Under the pieces are notes generated by a model. It was not told the origin of the DNA. It ran no database searches and worked only from the letters and a program-made list of their open reading frames with translations. A program made the translations under genes and the position numbers. Shown in pieces: positions 17,904-24,666 of a DNA stretch of 56,194 bases (positions are counted from its first letter, which is position 1; every line of letters begins with the position of its first letter). This stretch comes from Rickettsiales bacterium (lineage in GTDB: Bacteria; Pseudomonadota; Alphaproteobacteria; Methylaequorales; Methylaequoraceae), in the NCBI GenBank assembly GCA_002691145.1, contig NZHE01000023.1, forward strand, positions 331,338 through 387,531. Reading direction: 5' to 3'.

Positions 17904-18605
17904 ATGTATAAGTGTTCATTTGCCGATTCACATTGTAATAAAGTTATAATTCTATTTTTTTATCTTATTCATTGTTTTCTATTTTGTACGGGAAACCAAA
18001 CTTTAGCCAAAACACCAGAGCAAATGATTAGAGAATCTATAGCAAATTATCCAGGGAAATGTCCTTGTCCTTATTCAATAATGAGTAACGGTAACAAATG
18101 TGGTAAGAAAAGTGCCTATTCAAAACCTGGAGGCCATGAACCACTATGTTATGTGTCTGATGTCACTGGTTTAGAGAGTAGTCAAATTAACATTACTAGG
18201 CCAATTTACAACATAAGAATTATTGATGGCGATACTATCCACATTGATAAAATAAAATACAGATTGCATGGCATTGATGCACCTGAGATAAGACAATTTT
18301 GTCAAATTAATAATAAAAATTATAATTGTGGATTAAAATCAAAAAATTTTTTAATTTCACTCATTGGCAGTCAATTCGTTAGGTGTGAAAAAAAAGATGT
18401 TGATAGATATAAACGTATTGTTGCTGAATGTTTTGTTGGGAATACTAATCTTAATAAAGAATTAGTAAGAAATGGGTGGGCCCTAGCTTATAGAGATTAT
18501 TCTAAAGACTACATTTCTGATGAAGAGTTTGCTGCAAAAAATAGTCTGGGTATGTGGAAAGGTACATTTATCATTCCAAAAAAATGGAGAAAATTAAACA
18601 AGTGA
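17904..18605 (+). CDS. Exported thermonuclease-like protein with Cys-rich N-terminal motif
   Basis: 233 aa. A hydrophobic segment near residues 14-29 acts as signal or anchor. Residues 50-86 form a Cys-rich motif, CPCPYSIMSNGNKCGKKSAY followed by SKPGG and CYVSD, found ahead of SNase domains in some alphaproteobacteria. The staphylococcal nuclease domain follows at about 107-228: IRIIDGDTIHI, YRLHGIDAPE, DRYKRIVAECFV and GWALAYRDYS hold the Ca-binding Asp and catalytic Arg/Glu equivalents. Probably a periplasmic or secreted sugar-nonspecific nuclease for scavenging nucleotides. A second in-frame Met is not obvious, so the start is moderately certain. Confidence 0.85.
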   Translation: MYKCSFADSHCNKVIILFFYLIHCFLFCTGNQTLAKTPEQMIRESIANYPGKCPCPYSIMSNGNKCGKKSAYSKPGGHEPLCYVSDVTGLESSQINITRPIYNIRIIDGDTIHIDKIKYRLHGIDAPEIRQFCQINNKNYNCGLKSKNFLISLIGSQFVRCEKKDVDRYKRIVAECFVGNTNLNKELVRNGWALAYRDYSKDYISDEEFAAKNSLGMWKGTFIIPKKWRKLNK

Positions 18606-18894
18606 ACAATTATTGAAGGTACAGGTTTTAAATAAAAAATTAGAATATAATCAAAGAATATTAAGCAGAAAAACATTTACATATATAGAACTTGCGACTT
18701 AAATTGAAAAACATTTGGCTAATTTGTTGTAGCTAATTGATATGATAAAAATTCTTGATTGATAATTATTCTTTGTTTTAGAGTTATAAAAAGTGAAGAT
18801 AAAATGAGTGGAGCTATGATGAAAGGGACTAAAAAAAAGAAAAGACTCCTAGAAAGTGGCAAGTAAAGTTTGGAATTATTTAACGTATTAAAAT

Positions 18895-19257
18895 ATGCAA
18901 ATAGCTGACTTAATTCTAATAATTCATTGCTTAATTTTTTTTTTTATAATTAGTCTTTTTGTACTAATTCCATATGGTTATTATAAAAATTGGACTTGGG
19001 TAAGTATAAAAAAAATAAGATATACACATTTATTTCTTATGGGATTTGTCACAATTGAAAGCTCTTTAGGTATTATTTGCCCCTTGACTGTTTTGGAGAA
19101 CAATCTTAGGGGAGTCATTACAGATCAAACTTTTCTCAGTAAATATTTATCAAAAATAATTTTTTTTAATCTTCCAAGTTCTGTTTTTCTATCTTTATAT
19201 ATCACAGGATTTTTGATTGCAGTTTTTTTGTGTTTCAAATATCCACCAAAAAAGTAA
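18895..19257 (+). CDS. DUF2784 family membrane protein
   Basis: 120 aa with four hydrophobic helices. The family signature is clear: an N-terminal ADLILIIHCLIFFF, then RYTHLFLMGFVTIESSLGII followed at once by CPLTVLENNLRG. Function of DUF2784 is not known. It stands alone between weakly coding spacers. Confidence 0.8.
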   Translation: MQIADLILIIHCLIFFFIISLFVLIPYGYYKNWTWVSIKKIRYTHLFLMGFVTIESSLGIICPLTVLENNLRGVITDQTFLSKYLSKIIFFNLPSSVFLSLYITGFLIAVFLCFKYPPKK

Positions 19258-19364
19258 ATTACTAATGCAACATTTTAAGTTGAGAAACTTAAATAACAAC
19301 TAAAAAAATAACATTTTAATTTAAAATCATATCATTGCTTGAGTTTTGTAATTAATATTCATAT

Positions 19365-19997
19365 ATGATGAATATGCAAAAGTTTCTTTCATCTCTGGTT
19401 ATAACAATTTTTCTTTCGTCGTGTGCAGTAGAAAAAAAAACCCTTACAGAAAATGTTGGTAAATATGTTCCACCAAATATTAACGATACTAATTTTAAAA
19501 ATTCTGTAATTACTAATAAAAATTTTGACGAAACTTGGACCTCTGTAATTGATTTTGTAAATGATTCTTTTTTTAAAATCGAAAACCTTGAAAAAGGTTC
19601 TGGATTATTAACGTTATCATTTGGTTCAAAAGAGGCTGAAAATTTTATAGATTGTGGTGATTTTGAATATACTCTTTTTTTTACGGGTGAAGAATTTAAA
19701 GGTTCTTACATTGATTATGCAAAAAGTGGCTTATTGGCAGTACTTGAAGCAAAAATGAATATCAATATACAAAAAATTGATAATGAATCTACAAAAGTAA
19801 GTATTAACACAAATTATAAATACTCAACACAACATGCACTTGGGTATTATGACCCCGAGCTAAACCAAACTTATAGTTTTGTATCCGGAGGCTATAAAAC
19901 AATAGATGTTATTAACCCTATTAAAGGAAGTATTCCAACCCGAACTTGTAAATCAACCAACTTTGCAGAGAATTCAATTTTTAAAGTCGTTAAGTAA
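19365..19997 (+). CDS. Predicted lipoprotein of unknown function
   Basis: 210 aa. Lipobox LSSC places the lipid-modified Cys at residue 20. The mature domain (about 50-205) has an alternating strand pattern (WTSVIDFVNDSFFKIENL, GLLTLSFGS, KVSINTNYKYS) resembling small BamC-like or DUF-type outer-membrane lipoprotein folds, but I cannot assign it. Start could also be Met2 or Met4. It converges with the DUF2905 gene. Confidence 0.7.
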   Translation: MMNMQKFLSSLVITIFLSSCAVEKKTLTENVGKYVPPNINDTNFKNSVITNKNFDETWTSVIDFVNDSFFKIENLEKGSGLLTLSFGSKEAENFIDCGDFEYTLFFTGEEFKGSYIDYAKSGLLAVLEAKMNINIQKIDNESTKVSINTNYKYSTQHALGYYDPELNQTYSFVSGGYKTIDVINPIKGSIPTRTCKSTNFAENSIFKVVK

Positions 19998-20007
19998 GTT
20001 TTCTTAG

Positions 20008-20211
20008 TTATTTTTTGAAAAACATCAATACTAAACTAACAACTACACTCACAACAATACAAGTAACAATGGGAAAATAAAAAGAAGAGTTTTCTTTTTT
20101 AATAACAATATCACCTGGTAATCTTCCAAATCCGATATCTCTTAAAAAAGGATATAATAATCCTACAAGAATAAATAAAACTCCAATGATAATAAGTGTT
20201 TTTTGAATCAT
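20008..20211 (-). CDS. DUF2905 family small membrane protein
   Basis: 67 aa with two transmembrane helices separated by the family signature FGRLPGDIVIKKENSSFYFP. DUF2905 proteins are widespread and of unknown function. It lies 10 bases after the MGMT-like gene on the same strand, a probable two-gene operon. Confidence 0.88.
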   Translation of the reverse strand: MIQKTLIIIGVLFILVGLLYPFLRDIGFGRLPGDIVIKKENSSFYFPIVTCIVVSVVVSLVLMFFKK

Positions 20212-20221
20212 AAATGCATTC

Positions 20222-20500
20222 CTAGAATTTTATACCTTCTCTTTCAAGTAGTTTTTTCTTTCTTTCTATTCCTTTTTCACCCATATATCCCCCCATTTTA
20301 CCGTCACTTCTTATGACTCTATGACAAGGAATAATTTCTAATAATGGATTCTTAGCACAGGCATTAGCAACGGCACGATGCGCTTTAGGCTTACCTATCT
20401 TTATCGCGAGTTCTTTATAAGTAATTGTTTTCCCCTTGGGGATTTTTTTTATCTCATTCCAGACCATTTTCTGAAAATCAGTACCCTTTAAATTTTTCAT
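20222..20500 (-). CDS. MGMT-family DNA alkyltransferase, C-terminal domain only
   Basis: 92 aa from the preferred ATG at 20500. A longer frame to 20569 would add a hydrophobic stretch (MDCLFFFYSLNFYYEL) without family similarity. The domain starts with GTDFQKMVWNEIKKIPKGKT and carries the active-site IIPCHRVIRSDGKMGGY; the acceptor Cys is present, so it is not an alkyltransferase-like (PWHR) protein. The N-terminal domain of Ada/Ogt is missing, as in many short homologues. It would repair O6-alkylguanine by suicidal methyl transfer. Divergent from the GIY-YIG gene. Confidence 0.82.
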   Translation of the reverse strand: MKNLKGTDFQKMVWNEIKKIPKGKTITYKELAIKIGKPKAHRAVANACAKNPLLEIIPCHRVIRSDGKMGGYMGEKGIERKKKLLEREGIKF

Positions 20501-20624
20501 CTTTAACTCATAATAAAAGTTTAAACTATAAAAAAAAAATAAACAATCCATTAGATTTTCAGAAATCAATTCCTTTAAATTTTTGAAGGTGGGAGGAGGA
20601 AAAAAATAATGTATAATAATAGAT

Positions 20625-20882
20625 ATGAGTAATTGGTGGGTCTATATAATCCAATGTCGTAATAAAAGTTTATATACAGGTATTACAACTGACGTTGAAC
20701 GACGATTTGATGAACACCAAAACAATGATAAAAAAGCTTCTAAATATTGTGCACGTCTTCGTCCCTTAAAATTAGTTTATCAAAGCTCAGTTTATGAAAA
20801 TAAAAGTGATGCATCTAAAGAGGAATACCGTATAAAACAATTAAGCCATAAAGATAAACTTAATTTTATAAAAACAAATTAA
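20625..20882 (+). CDS. GIY-YIG endonuclease domain protein (UPF0213-like)
   Basis: 85 aa, single domain: WWVYIIQCRNKSLYTGITTD gives the GIY-YIG core (VYII and YTGIT), followed by VERRFDEHQ with the catalytic Arg and a C-terminal KEEYRIKQLSHKDK containing the metal-site Glu. All six Arg codons are CGN, while most genes here use AGA. Its TAA overlaps the recQ ATG by one base, so the two are coupled and may have arrived together. Confidence 0.9.
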   Translation: MSNWWVYIIQCRNKSLYTGITTDVERRFDEHQNNDKKASKYCARLRPLKLVYQSSVYENKSDASKEEYRIKQLSHKDKLNFIKTN

Positions 20883-22684
20883 TGAGCGAACTCAATAAAA
20901 AACTTGTAGATGTATTTGGATACACATCCTTTAGACCGGGACAAGAAGAAGTCATTAATCATTTAATGCAGAAGAAAAAATTGTTAGCTGTAATGCCAAC
21001 AGGGGCAGGTAAATCTTTATGCTATCAACTACCAGCTGTACTATTTGAAAACCAAACTATCGTCGTGTCTCCACTTGTCGCTCTTATGGATGACCAAGTT
21101 ATTGGTTTAAAAGATTTAGGTGTTAAGGCTGAACGTGTTCACTCTGGAATGCCTGAATCTAAACGCATGCAAATATGGGAGGACTTTAAAAATAAACAGA
21201 TTAAAATTTTATATATCTCACCTGAATCATTGATGCGTAATGAAATTTTAAGTGCATTAAAACTATTGAATATTAGTATGTTTGTTGTAGATGAAGCCCA
21301 TTGTGTTTCAAAATGGGGTAGTGATTTTAGACCAGAGTATGAGTTACTGAAAGAACTTCAAAATCATTTTCCTGAAGCAACTATTTCAGCTTTTACAGCG
21401 ACAGCTGATGAAGAAACACGAGCTGATATCAATAACAAATTAACCAATGGTAAAGGTAAAATATTTCTGTATGGATTTAATCGTCCTAATCTTTCATTAG
21501 CCGTACAGCAAAAAACTAATAATTGGAAAGCTCAACTATTAGAGTTTTTGGTAAATAGAAAAAATGAGTCAGGTATTGTGTATTGTTTATCACAAAAGCT
21601 GACAGAACAATGTGCTGAATTTTTAAAATCAGAAGGGTTCAATGCATATCCTTTTCATGCTGGATTAGATACGCAAGTAAAGATAGATACTCAAGACAAG
21701 TTTATGACTGAAGACAATGTTGTGGTTTGTGCAACGATTGCCTTTGGCATGGGAATAGATAAAGCTGATGTTCGTTATGTTGCCCACATAAGTTTGCCTA
21801 GTAGTATGGAAGCTTTTTATCAAGAAATTGGTAGGGCAGGGCGTGATGGTTTAGAGGCTGATACACTTCTCATTTTTGGTTTACAAGATTTGTTTCAACG
21901 TAAACGTTTTATTGATATGAGTGATGCTCATGATAGTTTTAAAATTAAAGAACATAAACGATTAGACGCACTCATTGCTTATTGTGATTCTGCTACATGT
22001 AGACGACAAACATTATTGTCTTATTTTAAAGAAACATGTGAGCCATGTGGTAAGTGTGACAATTGTCTTAATCCACCTTTAATGATTGATGGTACAGAGT
22101 TCGCTCAAATGGTTTTATCAGCAATTTATCGTACAGGACAATTTTTTGGCTCAGGACATATTGTTGATGTGCTAAGAGGAGTTAATAGCGATAAGGTAAA
22201 AGCCAAAGGACACGACAAGATTAAAACATTTGGAGTTGGACGAACGGCTACTGGAGACTTTTGGAAAATATTTATTCGTCAGATGGTATCAGCTAACTAT
22301 TTGCTTATTAATATTCAACGTTATGGTGCATTACAAATTACTCAAAAAGGTGAAACCATTCTTAGGGGTGAAGAAGAATATTTTTATCGTAAGATTGAAT
22401 TTAATACTTCAATTAAAGTAAAAAGAATCAAACCTGCAACTATAGATACAGATACACTTGATAATGAAAAAGAATTATTCTCAGCACTAAAATCTAAACG
22501 TATGGAACTGGCTCGTAGACGACGAGTTCCTGCTTATATAATATTTCCTGATACAACTCTTCATCAAATGCTACTCCATAAGCCCCAAACTCTTGAAGAG
22601 ATGGGAAGACTTAATGGAGTAGGACCACAAAAGTTAGAGAAGTATGGTCAGGCTTTTTTAGAAGTTGTTAGAGGATTTGATTAG
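20882..22684 (+). CDS. recQ: ATP-dependent DNA helicase RecQ
   Basis: 600 aa, full length. Domain order: N-terminal motif 0/I (FGYTSFRPGQ, PTGAGKSLCYQ), DEAH box VVDEAHCVSKWGSDFRPEY, SF2 motif VI EIGRAGRDG, the RecQ zinc site (Cys in CRRQTLLSYF and CEPCGKCDNC), winged helix, and a C-terminal HRDC domain (LKSKRMELARRRRVPAYIIF onward). It unwinds forks and joints in recombination repair. Hand counting gives about 20 CGN to 11 AGR arginine codons, unlike neighbours. Together with the adjacent tRNA-Thr fossils this suggests horizontal acquisition. Confidence 0.97.
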   Translation: MSELNKKLVDVFGYTSFRPGQEEVINHLMQKKKLLAVMPTGAGKSLCYQLPAVLFENQTIVVSPLVALMDDQVIGLKDLGVKAERVHSGMPESKRMQIWEDFKNKQIKILYISPESLMRNEILSALKLLNISMFVVDEAHCVSKWGSDFRPEYELLKELQNHFPEATISAFTATADEETRADINNKLTNGKGKIFLYGFNRPNLSLAVQQKTNNWKAQLLEFLVNRKNESGIVYCLSQKLTEQCAEFLKSEGFNAYPFHAGLDTQVKIDTQDKFMTEDNVVVCATIAFGMGIDKADVRYVAHISLPSSMEAFYQEIGRAGRDGLEADTLLIFGLQDLFQRKRFIDMSDAHDSFKIKEHKRLDALIAYCDSATCRRQTLLSYFKETCEPCGKCDNCLNPPLMIDGTEFAQMVLSAIYRTGQFFGSGHIVDVLRGVNSDKVKAKGHDKIKTFGVGRTATGDFWKIFIRQMVSANYLLINIQRYGALQITQKGETILRGEEEYFYRKIEFNTSIKVKRIKPATIDTDTLDNEKELFSALKSKRMELARRRRVPAYIIFPDTTLHQMLLHKPQTLEEMGRLNGVGPQKLEKYGQAFLEVVRGFD

Positions 22685-22783
22685 TCAAAGAACTTTTTTC
22701 GATGCTCCTCACCAAGCATGGCATAATCATATATTTCCTTATGAATTTGATTATAAAACTCATAACTTTTGCAACCTTAGCGA

Positions 22784-22885
22784 AGCCCACACATAGATTT
22801 TATGTGAAACTATTACTGTGACTCTCGGGGAGTGATAACGATTAGATGATTCAAAAACAAGGGCTACTGATTATTAAACACTTCT
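22784..22885. repeat. Highly decayed third copy of the tRNA-Thr 3' end and flank (att fossil)
   Basis: Ungapped alignment with 23512-23613 keeps GCCCACAC at the start, GAGTG in the middle and CTACTGATTA at the anticodon arm, all at identical spacing. By hand it is about 65% identical over 100 bases. Within the tRNA part most differences are G-to-A or C-to-T, the pattern expected of drift in an AT-biased genome. It lies 100 bases after recQ. Confidence 0.6.
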
Positions 22886-22919
22886 TTAACTTGCTTAAAT
22901 AGAATTTTATACCATAAAA

Positions 22920-23078
22920 TTAAGCTGAGTTATTGTTCAGTTTTTTTTTTGGTTTAAATTTGTTCAAGATATTTGTTTTTTGTGCACAATAACCTAAAGC
23001 AGTTCCTGTTATGAAGGCACCAGCAGTTAACGCACCTGTAACAAAAGCACTCGATATTGCAAGTCTCAATAGTGTCAT
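22920..23078 (-). CDS. Small membrane protein with glycine-rich helix
   Basis: 52 aa. ATG at 23076-23078 is preceded by GAGAG at a normal distance. One transmembrane helix (about 4-30) has small-residue spacing (SSAFVTGALTAGAFITGTAL) suited to helix packing, then a basic tail (KFKPKKK). No family recognised. It lies between two tRNA-Thr fossils, so it could be a leftover of an integrated element. Confidence 0.55.
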   Translation of the reverse strand: MTLLRLAISSAFVTGALTAGAFITGTALGYCAQKTNILNKFKPKKKLNNNSA

Positions 23079-23258
23079 AATTTACTCTCAAAAATTAAAA
23101 TTTATTATATCTCTATAAGTCAATTAATACTATCATTTTTGATTGAAATTTAAACAAAAAAATTGTCCAGGAGAACCAATTGGTGCATATCTTAATGAAT
23201 TTAATAATTTATTAACGAAATATTAATTAAGAAAATAGTTATTTGGGCATAATAATTT

Positions 23259-23370
23259 GTAGCCCCACTTTAGCTCACACAGACATTTTATACGGTGTTT
23301 TTCTGAAGTCTTTGGTGAGTGGTGCCGGTTGGGTGACTCGAACACCCAACCTACTTATTACAAATCAGTT
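23259..23370. repeat. Partial tRNA-Thr duplication with downstream flank (attachment-site remnant)
   Basis: 23320-23370 repeats the 3' 51 bases of tRNA-Thr, CCA included, with only two mismatches, and 23259-23319 repeats the sequence beyond it with one gap (about 84% identity overall). Identity stops abruptly in the anticodon arm, at CAAATCAGTT. This is where tyrosine integrases commonly cross over in tRNA genes. The copy cannot fold as a tRNA because the 5' half is missing. Confidence 0.85.
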
Positions 23371-23497
23371 AGACTTAGGTTTTCAAGGTATTTCACTACA
23401 TTTCATTTTTACCTATAATATATAATATAATCAATATTTTATAGACAAGATCTCTTTAAAAGGTTAAGGTTTATTAGTGTTTTGACATATGTTAAAT

Positions 23498-23610
23498 GTA
23501 GCCCCAGTGTAGCCCACACCAAAATTTTACAAGACAATATTCCTGAAGCCCTTGGTGAGTGGTGCCGGTTGGGTGACTCGAACACCCGACCTACTGATTA
23601 CAAATCAGTT
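23498..23610. repeat. Parent copy of the att-like repeat, including the tRNA-Thr 3' end
   Basis: This block holds TGTAGCCCCAGTGTAGCCCAC and about 40 further bases of flank, then the 3' part of the intact tRNA-Thr. The copies at 23259 and 22784 align to it. Confidence 0.85.
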
Positions 23611-23635
23611 GCTCTACCAACTGAGCTAAACCGGC
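23560..23635 (-). tRNA. tRNA-Thr (anticodon TGT)
   Basis: The reverse complement gives a complete cloverleaf: it begins GCCGGTTTAGCTCAG, the anticodon stem-loop is ACTGA-TTTGTAA-TCAGT, the T-arm has GTTCGAGTC and the end is GGCACCA with encoded CCA. It is the intact member of the repeat family next to it. Confidence 0.97.
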
Positions 23636-23771
23636 TTAAATTGCCAAACTAAATAACTTTTATTATAAAATTATTTAAATTTCATCTAAATTAAAAAAAA
23701 AATCTTATTGTCGAATATAATTTATATGTTTAAGATTAGTATTTCAATCATATTCAATACTGTAGGTTATT

Positions 23772-23984
23772 TTGGGTTTATTAAATTTCTTTTTTTTGTT
23801 TCTTAATATATTTATTCCTCTATATAAAAGAAAAATCGCTTTAATTCATCTTAGCTGGATCACAGTATGTAGTCTGATAATAATTTCGAATTTTGATTTG
23901 ATAAGATACGACGTATCTTATGATAAAAAAGGGAACAAATATTCCTATGATAGGCTAACAGGTAAAAAAATAAAATTAAGGTAA
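23772..23984 (+). CDS. Possible small membrane protein (TTG start)
   Basis: 70 aa if it starts at TTG 23772, with TAGG six bases upstream. Two hydrophobic helices (LLNFFFLFLNIFIPLY and IHLSWITVCSLIIISNF) precede a charged tail, DVSYDKKGNKYSYDRLTGKK, which reads as real coding sequence. No family recognised; the weak start keeps confidence low. Confidence 0.4.
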   Translation: MGLLNFFFLFLNIFIPLYKRKIALIHLSWITVCSLIIISNFDLIRYDVSYDKKGNKYSYDRLTGKKIKLR

Positions 23985-24027
23985 TTTATAATAAATTATT
24001 TGTAAGTTACTAATAATATTATAAGTT

Positions 24028-24198
24028 TTATTCATTGTAGTTTCTATCAACTTCTGTGCACTTGTTAAAAATTACTTGAACGAATAAAGATTCTTTGCAT
24101 TTCATCCAAGGAGGAATATCTCTATTTCTCGAAAACCAAAAACTTGAAATCGCTAAGATAACTATCAAGACAACTATAACTATACTTGGTTTAGGCAT
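24028..24198 (-). CDS. Small single-pass membrane protein downstream of panD
   Basis: 56 aa. One N-terminal transmembrane helix (SIVIVVLIVILAISSFWF) then a polar domain with two Cys (MKCKESLFVQ and FNKCTEVD). The ATG lies 9 bases after the panD stop on the same strand, so it is probably co-transcribed. No family recognised. Confidence 0.6.
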   Translation of the reverse strand: MPKPSIVIVVLIVILAISSFWFSRNRDIPPWMKCKESLFVQVIFNKCTEVDRNYNE

Positions 24199-24207
24199 AC
24201 TAATATT

Positions 24208-24588
24208 TTAACATTGAGTTTTTATATTACTTTTAATTTCGCTAATTATATTTGTTTTTTCTTTAAGATATACAAGAGTTGGTGAAACTTCATTTACTTT
24301 TTCTTTTTGAACTTGTGCGTATGTGCAGATAATAACTAAATCATTTTTTTTAGCAAGATGTGCTGCAGCACCATTTAATGTTATAATACCAGTATTTCTT
24401 TTTGCTTTTATTGCATAAGTTGTAAAGCGTTTACCATTATTTAGATTATAAATATGAAGCATTTCGTATTCACTTATATTAGCTTTTTCAAGCAAATACT
24501 CATCTACCGCACACGAACCCTCATAATCAATGTGTGTATTCGTAACGATTGCTCTGTGTATTTTTGATTTTAAAATACTTAGTAACAT
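24208..24588 (-). CDS. panD: Aspartate 1-decarboxylase proenzyme
   Basis: 126 aa, normal PanD length. Makes beta-alanine from aspartate for pantothenate and CoA synthesis. Signatures: N-terminal KSKIHRAIVT, self-cleavage site YEGSCAVD (Gly-Ser bond, Ser becomes the pyruvoyl group), then the substrate-site RFTTYAIKAKRNTG and LNGAAAHLAKKNDLVII. No panB or panC is adjacent. Confidence 0.97.
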   Translation of the reverse strand: MLLSILKSKIHRAIVTNTHIDYEGSCAVDEYLLEKANISEYEMLHIYNLNNGKRFTTYAIKAKRNTGIITLNGAAAHLAKKNDLVIICTYAQVQKEKVNEVSPTLVYLKEKTNIISEIKSNIKTQC

Positions 24589-24666
24589 TTTTATTAAATA
24601 GATTTTGTATTTTTTTACATAAAGACTGATAGATAATCAATACAAAATAATATAAACTATCTTATT

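Noticed and set aside
18804-18866. 20-aa ORF MSGAMMKGTKKKKRLLESGK
   Set aside because: Too short, poor ribosome-binding site and low-complexity; the region 18606-18894 otherwise shows nothing convincing.
19274-19293. 8-bp hairpin TTTAAGTT/AACTTAAA after the DUF2784 gene
   Set aside because: All A/T stem apart from one G-C pair, with no T-tract; too weak to call a terminator.
23143-23226. 27-aa frame starting TTG with CPGEPIGAYLNEFNN
   Set aside because: No ribosome-binding site, very short and lies between repeat fossils; could be a fragment of a lost gene but cannot be supported.
23243-23425. 60-aa ORF across the tRNA-Thr fragment
   Set aside because: It reads through the non-coding att-like repeat on the plus strand; the DNA is better explained as a tRNA duplication.
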